Source: Paraburkholderia adhaesiva (lineage in GTDB: Bacteria > Pseudomonadota > Gammaproteobacteria > Burkholderiales > Burkholderiaceae). Taken from it: a stretch of 64,000 nucleotides of DNA. Both the position numbers and the translations under genes were made by a program. The notes below the pieces were generated by a model. That model saw only the letters and a program-made list of their open reading frames with translations, was not told where the DNA came from and did no database searches. Location of the stretch: assembly GCF_021390575.1 (NCBI RefSeq), contig NZ_JAJEJQ010000001.1, positions 930,001 to 994,000 of the forward strand, given 5' to 3'. The first letter of the stretch is position 1; each line of letters begins with the position of its first letter. Below, in pieces: positions 52,632 to 63,095 of the stretch.

Positions 52632-53570
52632 CTAGTCCACGACAGGCAACTTCGCGAGCCGACGCCGCCAGGCGTCGATGGCGTCAGCGTGAAAAGCGTC
52701 CAGCGTGGCCGGTGCGGGATCGCACAATTCCAGCCCCAGATGCCGGGCTGCCGCGACGAGCGCATCGAGCGGACGCACACCATCGAGTGCCTGCGCGCCA
52801 GTCTGTTTCGAGAGCTTCTCGCCGTCGTCGTTGGTCACGACCGGAACATGCAGGTAAGTGAGCGAAGGCACGCCGAGGCAGCGTTGCAGCCAGATCTGGC
52901 GCGCCGTCGAGTCGAGCAGGTCCGCGCCGCGCACGACGTGTGTGATGCCCTGTTCGGCGTCATCGACGACCACCGCAAGCTGGTACGCCCACTGACCGTC
53001 CGCGCGCAGCAGAACGAAGTCGCCCACATCGGTTGCGAGATTCTGCGACTGCGGGCCTAGCCAGCGGTCGTCGAAGCGGATTACGGCCGCGCCCGGCGGT
53101 GCGTCTACGGGTACGCGCAGGCGCCACGCGCGCGCGTGCTTGCCGTGCAGGCCGTTCCGGCAGGTACCGGGGTAAATCAGCGTGGTATTGCGCTGATGCG
53201 CGTGCAGTTGCGAATCGGCGATTTCCTTGCGCGTGCAACCGCACGGATAGACGTGGCGCGCGGCCAGCAGCCTGTCGAGCGCCGCGCGATAGCGATCGGT
53301 TCGCGCGCTTTGCCAGACGGGAGGTTCATCGGCCTGAAAGCCGAAGCGTTCGAGCGTCGCCAGGATGTCCTGCGCCGCGCCGGGCACGGTGCGCGGACCA
53401 TCGATGTCCTCAACGCGCACGAGCCACGTACCGCCGTGCGCGCGCGCGTCGAGCCAGCTCGCGAGCGCCGAGACGAGCGAGCCGAAATGCAGCGGGCCGG
53501 TCGGCGAGGGGGCGAAGCGGCCGCGGTAGGGAAGATGACCGGGCGCGCTCGCGTAGTGGGTGTCGCTCAC
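52632..53570 (-). CDS. gluQ: Glutamyl-Q tRNA(Asp) synthetase
   Basis: A 312-residue protein like the catalytic half of glutamyl-tRNA synthetase, lacking the anticodon-binding domain. It attaches glutamate to the queuosine base of tRNA-Asp. Visible are [29 protein letters not shown] (HIGH-type motif), RVEDIDGPR, a zinc site in CGCTRKE and YPGTCRNG, and EKLSKQTGA (KMSKS-type). The GTG at 53570 starts the family region; the upstream frame to 53732 overlaps trhO and is rejected. The gene starts 23 bp after trhO ends, so both tRNA-modifying enzymes are probably cotranscribed. Confidence 0.93.
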   Translation of the reverse strand: MSDTHYASAPGHLPYRGRFAPSPTGPLHFGSLVSALASWLDARAHGGTWLVRVEDIDGPRTVPGAAQDILATLERFGFQADEPPVWQSARTDRYRAALDRLLAARHVYPCGCTRKEIADSQLHAHQRNTTLIYPGTCRNGLHGKHARAWRLRVPVDAPPGAAVIRFDDRWLGPQSQNLATDVGDFVLLRADGQWAYQLAVVVDDAEQGITHVVRGADLLDSTARQIWLQRCLGVPSLTYLHVPVVTNDDGEKLSKQTGAQALDGVRPLDALVAAARHLGLELCDPAPATLDAFHADAIDAWRRRLAKLPVVD

Positions 53571-53593
53571 GCGCGCGTGCGTTTTCGGTGCGC

Positions 53594-54481
53594 TCAGGCG
53601 GCCAGGCCGGCCTGCGCCGAAGCTGCGTCGCCTTGCTCGCGCGCCGGATGGCACGCCGGGCAGGTCTTGCCCACAACATAGAGCGGCGATGCCTGCCCGG
53701 CCGGGGGCACAACGGCACGGCATGCAAAGCATTGAACGGTGTCGGTGGCTTCGAGGTTCGGATTAAGCGCGGTGCGTTGGTCGAACACGAAGCAGTCGCC
53801 GTGATAGTGCGCGCCGCCCACTTCCTCGAAATATTTGAGAATACCGCCTTCGAGCTGGTAGACGTTCTCGATGCCCGCTTCCTTCATGTGGATGGCGGCC
53901 TTCTCGCAGCGGATTCCGCCCGTGCAGAACGACACGACGGTCTTGCCTTCGAGATCGGCGCGGTTCGCTTCGATCACAGCGGGGAATTCGCTGAACTTGT
54001 CGATGCGGTAGTCGAGCGCTTGCTCGAACGTGCCGACGTCTACTTCAAAGGCGTTGCGCGTGTCGAGCATCACGACCGGGCGGCCCTCGTCATCGTGACC
54101 CCGGTCGAGCCATGCCTTCAGCGTGACCGGCGCAACCGACGGCGCGCGGCCCTCTTCGGGACGGATCGCCGGTTTCTTCATCGTGATGATCTCGCGCTTC
54201 AGGCGCACGAGCATGCGATTGAACGGGCGCGTTTCGGAGAAGCTTTCCTTGAACTGCAGCGTCGCGAACTTGCCCTCGAAGAGCGGATCGTGGCGGATGT
54301 AGTCGATGAAGGTGCGCACGGCGGTTTCTTCGCCCGCGACAAACAGATTGATGCCTTCCGGTGCAAGCAGGATCGTGCCCCGCAAGTCGAGCGACTTGCA
54401 GCGATCGAGGACTTGCGGGCGCCATTCGACCGTGTTGTCGAGCGTCGCGAACTGATAGGCGGAGAGATTGAGGATGCGCAT
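53594..54481 (-). CDS. trhO: tRNA uridine(34) hydroxylase, rhodanese-like (TrhO/YceA)
   Basis: A 295-residue protein that hydroxylates uridine-34 of tRNA on the path to cmo5U/mo5U. The N-terminal part has [26 protein letters not shown]; the rhodanese domain has [21 protein letters not shown] and the catalytic cysteine in [22 protein letters not shown]. The tail has a zinc-type CFACRAVV...CPACHPAR pair. The start at 54481 is chosen as the first conserved methionine. It is divergent from dnaE. Confidence 0.93.
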   Translation of the reverse strand: MRILNLSAYQFATLDNTVEWRPQVLDRCKSLDLRGTILLAPEGINLFVAGEETAVRTFIDYIRHDPLFEGKFATLQFKESFSETRPFNRMLVRLKREIITMKKPAIRPEEGRAPSVAPVTLKAWLDRGHDDEGRPVVMLDTRNAFEVDVGTFEQALDYRIDKFSEFPAVIEANRADLEGKTVVSFCTGGIRCEKAAIHMKEAGIENVYQLEGGILKYFEEVGGAHYHGDCFVFDQRTALNPNLEATDTVQCFACRAVVPPAGQASPLYVVGKTCPACHPAREQGDAASAQAGLAA

Positions 54482-54739
54482 GGACAGAACTGATGAGACT
54501 CGCACGCGTTTTCTGGCGCTGCCGGGAGGCCGGGCGGCGGGCGTAATCTCGTATTATCGCTCATGGTGCTTCGAGGCGCTCTGCAACGGCATGCAGCGTG
54601 CATTGTGGGACCCACGGGGCGGAAAGGCGCTCGCAAGGGCCAATGGACGGGCGTAAGGCCCGACATCAGGCCAACGACGCCTTATCCGTATGGCCAACGC
54701 CGTCGCGACGGCCCGAATTCGCCCCAGGCTGGAGTTACA

Positions 54740-57700
54740 ATGACGCGCATGTCAGATCCCCGCTTCGTTCATCTTCGCGTCCACTCCGAATTTTCGATTG
54801 CCGACGGCATCGTGCGCCTCGACGACCTCGTCAAGGCGGCGGCCAAAGACGGCCAGGGGGCGCTCGCGCTCACCGACCTCGGCAACGCATTCGGCCTCGT
54901 TCGTTTCTACAAGGAGGCGCGCGGCAAGGGGGTCAAACCCATCGCCGGCTGCGACGTCTGGATCATGAACCCGGACGACCGCGACAAGCCTTCACGTCTA
55001 CTGCTGCTTGTGAACGACAAGCGCGGCTACCTGAACCTCTGCGAACTGCTTTCGAAGGCGTGGCTGACGAACCAGTATCGCGGCCGCGCTGAAGTCGATG
55101 TCGCGTGGCTCGAAGCCGGGCTCGGTGAAGGGCTGCTCGCGCTTTCGGGCGCCCAGCAGGGCGATATCGGCCTGGCGCTTGCGGCGGGCAACGTCGAAAG
55201 CGCGAAGCGCCATGCGCAACGGTGGGCCACGCTGTTCCCGAACGGCTTCTACATCGAACTGCAGCGCTGCGGCCAACCGGGCGGCGAGCCGTACGTGCAA
55301 CAGGCCGTTGCGCTTGCGGCGGACCTGAAGCTGCCCGTGGTCGCCACGCACCCGATGCAGTTCATGGAGGCCGATGAATACACGGCGCACGAAGCGCGCG
55401 TGTGCATCTCGGAAGGCGACATCCTCGCGAATCCGCGCCGCCAGAAACGCTTCACCACGGACCAGCGCTTCCTGTCGCAGGAGGAAATGACCGCGCTTTT
55501 CGCGGACATTCCGTCGGCGATTACGAACACGATCGAAATCGCCAAGCGCTGCAATCTCACGCTCGAACTCGGCAAGCCGAAGCTGCCGCTCTTTCCGACG
55601 CCGGACGGCCTCTCGCTCGACGACTACCTCGTGCAGCTCTCGAAGGAGGGCCTCGAAAAGCGTCTTGTGCAGCTGTACCCCGACGAAGCGGAGCGTGAGA
55701 AAGAGCGGGCGCACTACTACGAACGTCTGGAATTCGAGTGCGGGACGATCATCAAGATGGGCTTCCCGGGCTACTTCCTGATCGTCGCGGACTTCATCAA
55801 CTGGGCGAAGAACAACGGCGTGCCGGTCGGGCCGGGCCGGGGCTCGGGTGCGGGCTCGCTCGTCGCTTACGCGCTCGGCATTACCGACCTCGATCCGCTG
55901 CGCTACAACCTGCTGTTCGAGCGCTTCCTGAATCCGGAACGCGTGTCGATGCCCGACTTCGACATCGACTTCTGCCAGCACGGGCGCGACCGCGTCATTC
56001 AGTACGTGAAGGAGAAGTACGGCCCGGACGCGGTCTCGCAGATCGCGACGTTCGGCACCATGGCCGCGAAGGCGGCCGTGCGCGACATCGGCCGCGTGCT
56101 CGACCTCGGCTACAACTTCACGGACGGCGTGGCGAAGCTCATCCCGTTCAAGCCGGGCAAGCACGTCACCATCGCCGACGCGATGAAGGAAGAGCCGCTC
56201 CTCCAGGAGCGCTACGACAACGAGGACGAAGTCCACCAGCTGCTCGATCTCGCGCAGCGCGTGGAGGGTCTCACGCGTAACGTCGGCATGCACGCGGGCG
56301 GCGTGCTGATCGCACCCGGCAAGCTCACGGATTTTTGCCCGCTCTACACGCAGGGCGACGAAAGCGGCGTCGTGAGCCAGTACGACAAGGACGACGTGGA
56401 AGCCGTCGGCCTCGTGAAGTTCGACTTTCTGGGCCTCACCACGCTGACGATCCTCGACTGGGCCGAGCGCTATATCCGCATGCTCGATCCGTCGAAGAAT
56501 GACTGGTCGCTCGGGCAAGTACCGCTCGACGACGCGGCTTCGTTCCAGATCCTCAAGAAGGCGAACACGGTCGCCGTGTTCCAGCTGGAAAGCCGCGGCA
56601 TGCAGGGCATGCTGAAAGACGCCCAGCCCGACCGCTTCGAGGACATCATCGCGCTCGTGGCGCTGTACCGTCCGGGCCCGATGGACCTGATTCCGAGCTT
56701 CTGCGCGCGTAAGCACGGGCGCGAGGTCGTGGAGTATCCGGATCCGCGCGTCGAACCCGTCCTGAAAGAGACCTACGGCATCATGGTCTATCAGGAGCAG
56801 GTGATGCAGATGGCGCAGATCATCGGCGGCTACTCGCTCGGCGGCGCGGACTTGCTGCGCCGCGCGATGGGCAAGAAGAAGGCCGAGGAGATGGCCGAGC
56901 ATCGCGAGATCTTCGCAACGGGCGCCGCCACGAACGGCCTCACGCGCGAGAAGTCCGACGAGATCTTCGACTTGATGGAGAAGTTCGCGGGCTACGGCTT
57001 CAACAAGTCGCACGCGGCTGCCTACGCGCTGCTCGCGTACTACACGGCGTGGCTCAAGGCGCACCATCCGGCCGAATTCATGGCAGCCAATATGTCGCTC
57101 GCCATGGACGACACCGACAAGGTGAAAATCCTCTTCGAGGACTGCATCACGAACGGCATGAAGGTGCTGCCGCCGGACGTCAATGCGTCGGCGTATCGCT
57201 TCGAGCCTGTCGCTGAAACAGACGCGGGTGACAAACACACGCGCTCGCGCACGATCCGCTACGGCCTCGGCGCGATCAAGGGCAGCGGCCAGAACGCCAT
57301 CGAAGAAATCCTGCGTGCACGTGAAGAAGGCGGGCTCTTCAAGGACCTGTTCGACTTCTGCGAGCGTATCGACCGCCGTCTCGTGAATCGCCGCACGATC
57401 GAAGCGATGATCCGCGCGGGCGCGTTCGACACGATCCACGCGAATCGCGCGCAACTGCTCGCTTCGGTGCCGATGGCGATGGAAGCCGCCGACCAGGCGA
57501 GCGCCAACGCCATGCAGGCCGGCCTCTTCGATATGGGCGACGCGCCGCTCGCCGCGCATGAACTGGTGGACGAACCCGCGTGGGGCGAGAAGCGCAAGCT
57601 TCAGGAAGAGAAGGGTGCGCTCGGCTTCTATCTTTCGGGACACCTCTTCGACGCCTACAAGGACGAGGTGCGCCGTTTCGTGCGCCAGAAGATCGGCGAC

Positions 57701-58309
57701 CTGAAGGAAGGGCGCGACAAGCTCGTCGCAGGCGTGATTGCGTCGCTGCGCACGCAGATGACCCAGCGCGGCAAGATGCTGATCGCGCTGCTCGATGACG
57801 GCTCCGGCCAGTGCGAAGTGACGGTCTTCAACGAAACTTACGAGGCGCACAAGGCGCTCTTCAAGGAAGACGAACTGCTCGTCGTGCAGGGCGGGGCGCG
57901 CAACGACGCGTTCACGGGCGGAATCCGCTTTACCGTCGACACGGTGATGGACCTGGAGCGCGCGCGCAGCCGTTATGCGCAGGCCGTGAAGCTGGAGATG
58001 AACGGCAATGCGAATGCGCAGGCACTACGCGCCGTGCTGGAGGCGCATCGCGCGAAGCCCGACGATACGCTGCCCGCGCCTGCAGCAGACACGCGCGCAC
58101 GCGGTGGCCGCGACGGCGGCGGCGGGTACGGACGCGAGCGAACTCAGGCGGTGATTCCGAACGGACTCGCCGTGCAGATCGTCTATCGCAACGCGAGTGC
58201 TGAAGGCGAAGTGCGGCTTGGCGATGCGTGGCGCGTCAAACCGACGGACGATCTGCTTGCGGCGCTGCGCGGCGAATTCGCGGGCAGTTCGATCGAGATC
58301 GTGTACTGA
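54740..58309 (+). CDS. dnaE: DNA polymerase III subunit alpha
   Basis: An 1189-residue replicative polymerase of the DnaE1 type. The N-terminal PHP domain begins HLRVHSEFSIADG. The catalytic palm shows NNGVPVGPGRGSGAGSLVAYAL and the two aspartates in PMPDFDIDFCQHGRDR; the third lies in VKFDFLGLTTL. Later blocks include ALYRPGPMDLIP, GIMVYQEQVMQMAQIIGGYSLGGADLLRRAMGKK and FAGYGFNKSHAAAYALLAYYTAWLK; the OB fold and C-terminal tail follow, with a short Gly/Asp/Arg-rich insertion near 1115-1130. GGAG lies six bases before the ATG at 54740. A perfect hairpin follows the stop. Confidence 0.98.
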   Translation: MTRMSDPRFVHLRVHSEFSIADGIVRLDDLVKAAAKDGQGALALTDLGNAFGLVRFYKEARGKGVKPIAGCDVWIMNPDDRDKPSRLLLLVNDKRGYLNLCELLSKAWLTNQYRGRAEVDVAWLEAGLGEGLLALSGAQQGDIGLALAAGNVESAKRHAQRWATLFPNGFYIELQRCGQPGGEPYVQQAVALAADLKLPVVATHPMQFMEADEYTAHEARVCISEGDILANPRRQKRFTTDQRFLSQEEMTALFADIPSAITNTIEIAKRCNLTLELGKPKLPLFPTPDGLSLDDYLVQLSKEGLEKRLVQLYPDEAEREKERAHYYERLEFECGTIIKMGFPGYFLIVADFINWAKNNGVPVGPGRGSGAGSLVAYALGITDLDPLRYNLLFERFLNPERVSMPDFDIDFCQHGRDRVIQYVKEKYGPDAVSQIATFGTMAAKAAVRDIGRVLDLGYNFTDGVAKLIPFKPGKHVTIADAMKEEPLLQERYDNEDEVHQLLDLAQRVEGLTRNVGMHAGGVLIAPGKLTDFCPLYTQGDESGVVSQYDKDDVEAVGLVKFDFLGLTTLTILDWAERYIRMLDPSKNDWSLGQVPLDDAASFQILKKANTVAVFQLESRGMQGMLKDAQPDRFEDIIALVALYRPGPMDLIPSFCARKHGREVVEYPDPRVEPVLKETYGIMVYQEQVMQMAQIIGGYSLGGADLLRRAMGKKKAEEMAEHREIFATGAATNGLTREKSDEIFDLMEKFAGYGFNKSHAAAYALLAYYTAWLKAHHPAEFMAANMSLAMDDTDKVKILFEDCITNGMKVLPPDVNASAYRFEPVAETDAGDKHTRSRTIRYGLGAIKGSGQNAIEEILRAREEGGLFKDLFDFCERIDRRLVNRRTIEAMIRAGAFDTIHANRAQLLASVPMAMEAADQASANAMQAGLFDMGDAPLAAHELVDEPAWGEKRKLQEEKGALGFYLSGHLFDAYKDEVRRFVRQKIGDLKEGRDKLVAGVIASLRTQMTQRGKMLIALLDDGSGQCEVTVFNETYEAHKALFKEDELLVVQGGARNDAFTGGIRFTVDTVMDLERARSRYAQAVKLEMNGNANAQALRAVLEAHRAKPDDTLPAPAADTRARGGRDGGGGYGRERTQAVIPNGLAVQIVYRNASAEGEVRLGDAWRVKPTDDLLAALRGEFAGSSIEIVY

Positions 58310-58330
58310 CGTCGATGTTCGTTCGCTATG

Positions 58331-58369
58331 CGAAGGCCGCGCGAAGTCTATGACTTCGCGCGGCCTTCG
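58331..58369. terminator. Bidirectional terminator between dnaE and the GT2 gene
   Basis: Perfect 17-bp inverted repeat CGAAGGCCGCGCGAAGT (58331-58347) and ACTTCGCGCGGCCTTCG (58353-58369) with a five-base loop, centred between two convergent stop codons (58309 and 58382). T content after the stem is modest on both strands. Confidence 0.65.
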
Positions 58370-58381
58370 TACTTCTGGGTT

Positions 58382-59236
58382 CTATTTCCGCGCCTCGCCC
58401 TTCTTCGCGACGCGGCCATCGCGTGTCAGCAGCGCGAGCTTCACGTAGCGGTAGTAGGTCGTCTCGGCGTTGTTGATGGCGAGCATCAGTCCCTCGGGGC
58501 CATCAAGGAAACCCGCGCGCAGCACCCACGTGCGGAAGAACGCCCAGAATCCCTTGCCGAGCGCCTTGCCGAGCGACGAGCGCTTGCCGGCTTCGGCCAT
58601 CGTCAGTGCGCCGGCCGTCGAATACGCGTTGGTCTTCTCCAGCGCTTCGTGCAGGTCCGGCATCGAGAGGTGGATGATCGGTCCGTCGAAACGGCCGACC
58701 GTCCCCTGGATTTCCAGGTGCGTATGCGTGCGAACGTCGGTGAAGCGGGCGCTGCCGCGTCGGAAGATCCGCTCGATGCGGTCCGGCCACCAGCCCGAAT
58801 GCTTCATGAAGCGGCCGCAGAAGCTGGAGCGGCGGGGCGTCGAAAACGCGGCGTGCGGCGTGCCTTTTGCGAGCAGCGCTTCCAGTTCGGCGCGCAGCTC
58901 GGGGCTTATACGTTCGTCGGCATCGAGGCACATCACCCAGTCCCCGTGCGCTTCGGCGAGCGCGCGGTTCTTCTGCGGGCCGTCGCCGGGCCAGTCCGTT
59001 TCGAATACGCGTGCGCCAAGCGAGCGGCACAGGTCGGGCGTACCGTCCGTGCTGCCGGAGTCGAACACGATGGTTTCCATCGCGAGCCCGCGCACGGATT
59101 CGATGCAGTCGCGAATGTCATGTGCCTCGTTCATCGCGACGACGATGACCGAAAGCGTCGCGCGCGCGGAGCCGTGTGCCCCGCGGGCGACCGTGGCCGG
59201 GGCGGGTTGCGTGGTCGAGGAAAGTCCTTCGGACAT
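58382..59236 (-). CDS. Glycosyltransferase family 2 (WaaE/KdtX-like)
   Basis: A 284-residue family 2 glycosyltransferase. LSVIVVAMNEAHDIRDCIESV and VFDSGSTDGTPDLCRSLGARVFETDWPGDGPQKNRALAEAHGDWVMCLDADERISPEL are the nucleotide-sugar-binding and D-x-D regions. GRFMKHSGWWPDRIERIFRRGSARF resembles the WaaE/KdtX group, which adds a sugar to the LPS core. The start at 59236 begins the conserved part. It is divergent from msbA and close to waaL, supporting an LPS role. The sugar and acceptor are unknown. Confidence 0.9.
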   Translation of the reverse strand: MSEGLSSTTQPAPATVARGAHGSARATLSVIVVAMNEAHDIRDCIESVRGLAMETIVFDSGSTDGTPDLCRSLGARVFETDWPGDGPQKNRALAEAHGDWVMCLDADERISPELRAELEALLAKGTPHAAFSTPRRSSFCGRFMKHSGWWPDRIERIFRRGSARFTDVRTHTHLEIQGTVGRFDGPIIHLSMPDLHEALEKTNAYSTAGALTMAEAGKRSSLGKALGKGFWAFFRTWVLRAGFLDGPEGLMLAINNAETTYYRYVKLALLTRDGRVAKKGEARK

Positions 59237-59552
59237 GAGGGTGACGCCTGTTGTGGACGGATAGCGGGAGCGAGTCCGGCGGCGGGGCGGCGCGGCTCGC
59301 AGAGGTGCGTATTCTAGACCATGCCTTCCGGCGCGGGACGGCTTGCCCATTCGTTTCCGGTCCCCGGAAAGCGATGGCGACGCACCGCGGCGTCCGTTCC
59401 GTCCCCGAAAATTAGCGCCGACACGCCGTCGCGTGCGCCCGACGCATCCCGTCGCATCGAGCGGCGCACCGCGCGGAGCGTTTACAATGCGGTACCCCGT
59501 TGCCGGCCCGAGTGCCGGATGACGGCGTTCGTGAGCATTTCCAGAGGATTCC
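59237..59552. other. Divergent intergenic region, GT2 / msbA
   Basis: About 316 bp. A TACAAT at 59483-59488 is a possible -10 for msbA, without a good -35 at normal spacing. No gene found. Confidence 0.4.
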
Positions 59553-61346
59553 TTGAGCAAGCAGCCCCCCCAGTCCACTCTCAGCAAGCCGATCGGCACC
59601 GGTCAGGCTTCGTCTCCGGCATCGGTCGGACGGCGGCTCTGGCCGTATCTGAAGCCGCTCCTCGGGGTGGCGATCGCAGCCGTGCTCACGCTGGCCCTCG
59701 TGGCCGCGACGGAAGCCGGCATTCCCGCGCTCCTCAAGCCGCTGCTCGACCACGGTTTCGGCACGAGTGGCAGCCCGATCGCCAAATGGCTCGTTCCCGT
59801 CGCCGTGATCGGGCTTTCGCTCGTGCGCGCGCTCGCGCAGTACGCGTCGGGTTATCTGCTGCAGTACACATCCAACCGGATTCTGCTCGAACTGCGTCTG
59901 AAGATGTTCGAGCGGATGATTCATGCGAGCGTCGGGTTCTTCCAGCGCGAGACGGCGAGCACGGTCATCAACGCGATCGTCTTCGAGGTCAACCAGATCC
60001 TGAACGTGCTGATGGGCGTGCTGGTCACCGCCGTGCGCGACTCGCTCACGGTGGTCTTCCTGCTCGGCTACCTGTTCTACCTCAACTGGCGTCTCACGCT
60101 GATCGTGGCCGTGCTGCTGCCGGCCATCGGCTGGCTCGTCAGCAAGATCAACCGTCGTCTTCGGCGCCTGAATCGCGAGAGCCAGTTGCTGACGAACGAG
60201 TTGTCGTACATCGTCGAAGAGACCGTGGGCGGCTACAAGGTCGTCAAGGTTCACAACGGCGAGCGCTACGAAATGGACCGCTTCGGCGAAATGAGCCGCC
60301 GCCTGCGCGGCTACCAGATGCGCATGGTGGTCCACGGCGGGCTCGCGCAGCCGCTCACGCAGTTCCTCGCTTCCATTGCGCTCGCTATCGTCGTGACGAT
60401 CGCCGTGGTGCAGGCGTCGCACGATCAGACGACCGTCGGCGGCTTCGTTGCGTTCGTGACGTCGATGCTGCTCGTGATTTCGCCGCTCAAGCACCTGATC
60501 GACGTGAACCAGCCGCTCCAGCGCGGCATGACGGCGGCCGAACTGATCTTCGGCCTGATCGACGAGCCGGCCGAGCCCGTCGGCGGCGGCAAGCCGCTCG
60601 ATCGGGCGCGCGGCGAGGTCGAGTTCCGCAGCGTTTCTTTTACCTATGGACCGGGCGGGCGGCCAATTCTCGAAAACGTGTCGTTCAGCGCAGCACCGGG
60701 CGAGATGATTGCGCTCGCGGGCCCGTCGGGCAGCGGCAAGACAACGCTCGTGAACCTGCTGCCGCGCTTCTTCGATCCGACTGGCGGGCAGATTCTGGTC
60801 GACGGCGTGCCACTGCCGGACTATGACATCCACGCGCTGCGCAGCCAGATCGCGCTGGTGAGCCAGGACGTGACGCTCTTCAACGACACCGTGTCGAACA
60901 ACGTCGCCTATGGCCAGAAGGCCGACCGCGAACGCGTCGAGAAGGCGCTGCGCGCGGCGAACCTGTGGGACACGATCGCCGCACTGCCGGAGGGCATGGA
61001 CACGCTCGTAGGCGACAACGGCATGAAGCTCTCGGGCGGCCAGCGCCAGCGTCTCGCGATCGCGCGCGCGATCTATAAGGACGCGCCGATCCTCATCCTC
61101 GACGAGGCCACGTCGGCGCTTGATTCGGAATCGGAGCGCCACGTGCAGGCGGCGCTCGAAACGTTGATGGCGGGACGCACGACGCTCGTGATCGCCCACC
61201 GTCTGTCGACCATCGAGCGCGCGGACCGCATCCTCGTGATGGAGGCGGGGCGCATCGTGGAGCGCGGGTCGCATCAGCAGTTGCTCGAACAGCGCGGCCT
61301 CTACGCGCATCTGCATCAGATCCAGTTCCAGCAAAGCGCGGCGTAA
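59553..61346 (+). CDS. msbA: Lipid A export ABC transporter MsbA
   Basis: A 597-residue half transporter that flips lipid A-core across the inner membrane. Six membrane segments occupy about residues 30-320. The nucleotide-binding domain has [17 protein letters not shown] (Walker A), the Q-loop in [26 protein letters not shown] (signature), [16 protein letters not shown] (Walker B) and the H-loop in [12 protein letters not shown]. The TTG at 59553 is chosen because AGAGGA lies seven bases upstream. Context with a GT2, waaL and a GT4 gene supports the LPS assignment over other ABC exporters. Confidence 0.95.
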   Translation: MSKQPPQSTLSKPIGTGQASSPASVGRRLWPYLKPLLGVAIAAVLTLALVAATEAGIPALLKPLLDHGFGTSGSPIAKWLVPVAVIGLSLVRALAQYASGYLLQYTSNRILLELRLKMFERMIHASVGFFQRETASTVINAIVFEVNQILNVLMGVLVTAVRDSLTVVFLLGYLFYLNWRLTLIVAVLLPAIGWLVSKINRRLRRLNRESQLLTNELSYIVEETVGGYKVVKVHNGERYEMDRFGEMSRRLRGYQMRMVVHGGLAQPLTQFLASIALAIVVTIAVVQASHDQTTVGGFVAFVTSMLLVISPLKHLIDVNQPLQRGMTAAELIFGLIDEPAEPVGGGKPLDRARGEVEFRSVSFTYGPGGRPILENVSFSAAPGEMIALAGPSGSGKTTLVNLLPRFFDPTGGQILVDGVPLPDYDIHALRSQIALVSQDVTLFNDTVSNNVAYGQKADRERVEKALRAANLWDTIAALPEGMDTLVGDNGMKLSGGQRQRLAIARAIYKDAPILILDEATSALDSESERHVQAALETLMAGRTTLVIAHRLSTIERADRILVMEAGRIVERGSHQQLLEQRGLYAHLHQIQFQQSAA

Positions 61347-61460
61347 GTCGCTCGCAACGCGGGTCTTTCAGCCGCGGGGCGCGGTAGCGTCTCGCGGCAC
61401 GTTTCGTCGCTGTGCGTTTGGCCGCTGTGCGTTTCGTATCAGGCAGCGGTTCAGGTTCGT

Positions 61461-62855
61461 TCAGGAAGAGGCAACCGGCGGCCTTGTATCAGGCTGCACG
61501 TGGCCATGAGCGCGTGCCTGAGCCGTGTCTCGCTGCGTTTGCGCCCGGAGTGCATCCAGTGCGCATTCGCGTCTGCGCGCGACGATCGCCGCCAGAAAGG
61601 TGGCCATGAGAAGCGCGAGCACCACGGTCACCATGATCGGCACGAAGACATCGATCGTCAGCCCGAACAAGATCGTGCTGAGTGAGACCGCAAGTCCGCT
61701 GCACGCAGCGGTGCGGATCACCGGGTCGGCGTCTCGTCGCGCGCGCCAGAAATAAACGGACGTCCCGAAGTACACGACGAAGATGCTCGCCGCACCGATC
61801 GCGCCCATCTCCGCGAGCGCCGAGAAGAAGTCGCTATGCGCGCGCTCGTTGATGATCTCCGGACTGGCAAGGCCACGCTGGGCGAGATCGCGGATCGCGC
61901 TCCTCAGATGTCCCTTGCCTACGCCATAAACCGGGTGCTGCTCGAAGAGCGTGATCGACGCGCGCCAGAGCTGCAGCCGCTGTCCGATCGATGTGTTCTC
62001 ATCGCCGTGTTCGAGGAGCGAGACGTCCTTGGTGGCGTCGATAATGCGCTGATGGATGCGCTCAGTAGCGAGGAGCGCGGCCACGCACGCAGCAATGCAC
62101 ACCGCCGCGACGACGATACGCTTCCAGTGCGTGAACCATCCGTGCTGCACACCGATCAGGATCAGGAATAGCGGAATGGCGATCCAGCCGCCGCGCGTGC
62201 CGGAGAGATATGAGGCGACGCCGCCCGCGATCAGCCCGAGCAATTTGACGACCAGCGCAAACGCGCGGTGCTGGCGATCCCAGCCGAACGTAATCAGGCT
62301 GAGAAATGCGAAGAGCAGTGCGGTATCGCCGAACGGTATCGGGTTGGTGTAGGAGTTCGTGAGGCGTACCGTGGCGCTCCAGTCGCCTGCCGGGGGGGCG
62401 ATGATCAGCCAGGCGCTCGCCGCCAGCGCACCGAGCGCACAGCCCCAGCCGATGGCGGCGAGATTGCGCGAAGGCAGGCGGCACAGCATCACGAAAATGG
62501 GCAGGGCGAGTGCGAAGCGGGAGAGCGGATCGAACTGACGCGGGTCCCAGTAGCCATATACGGCTTGCTGGACGAGCATCACGATGAGCGGGACGACCAT
62601 CGCGACGACGTACCATGGGTGCGCTCGCAACGGCGCGAAGTAGTCGCGGTCGTTCCGGTTCACCCACGCCTGCTGCAAGGCAATCGCGAGCAAGATGAAG
62701 AAGCCGTAGCCGGTTCCTCCGCGCCAGACAAGGTTGACGGCCGGAGCGAGGAGCAAAAGCAGTGTGACGACAGGAACCAGGCGGCGAGGCAAGAACTTTG
62801 GTGCGTAATTCATGGCGGCTGGCGCGAATCGTTCGGGCTGTTGTTGTGGCGACAT
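61461..62855 (-). CDS. waaL: O-antigen ligase family protein (WaaL-like)
   Basis: A 464-residue inner-membrane protein with about twelve membrane segments. The large periplasmic loop near residues 300-370 carries the family's conserved features: SIGQRLQLWRASITLFEQHPVYGVGKGHLRSAI and INERAHSDFFSALAEMGAIG, the Wzy_C region with the conserved arginine and histidine. WaaL joins O-antigen to the lipid A-core. Possible starts are 62855 and 62813; neither has an ideal ribosome site. It is convergent with msbA and divergent from a GT4 gene. Confidence 0.88.
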   Translation of the reverse strand: MSPQQQPERFAPAAMNYAPKFLPRRLVPVVTLLLLLAPAVNLVWRGGTGYGFFILLAIALQQAWVNRNDRDYFAPLRAHPWYVVAMVVPLIVMLVQQAVYGYWDPRQFDPLSRFALALPIFVMLCRLPSRNLAAIGWGCALGALAASAWLIIAPPAGDWSATVRLTNSYTNPIPFGDTALLFAFLSLITFGWDRQHRAFALVVKLLGLIAGGVASYLSGTRGGWIAIPLFLILIGVQHGWFTHWKRIVVAAVCIAACVAALLATERIHQRIIDATKDVSLLEHGDENTSIGQRLQLWRASITLFEQHPVYGVGKGHLRSAIRDLAQRGLASPEIINERAHSDFFSALAEMGAIGAASIFVVYFGTSVYFWRARRDADPVIRTAACSGLAVSLSTILFGLTIDVFVPIMVTVVLALLMATFLAAIVARRRECALDALRAQTQRDTAQARAHGHVQPDTRPPVASS

Positions 62856-63095
62856 AATCCTTGCGGCGCGGTGTTCTGCGCGACTGAGGATCAACGGGAC
62901 GCTGTCATGCCCATACCTGACCGATTATACCGAAGGCCCCTTTTGCGGCGCAGAAAGCGGGGAACGCTGAAAGAACCGCTGGAAGTCGTGCCGCATGATG
63001 CCCGCGCTATATAATCGGCGCGCGCCGCAGCCGGCGCCCGAAAAGGCGGCAGCCGCTACATCACACACCACGCACATACCACGTCGGACGGGGTC

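Noticed and set aside
54998..57850. 950-codon open frame antisense to dnaE
   Set aside because: Same effect of high G+C third positions; dnaE is certain and the antisense product has no domain.
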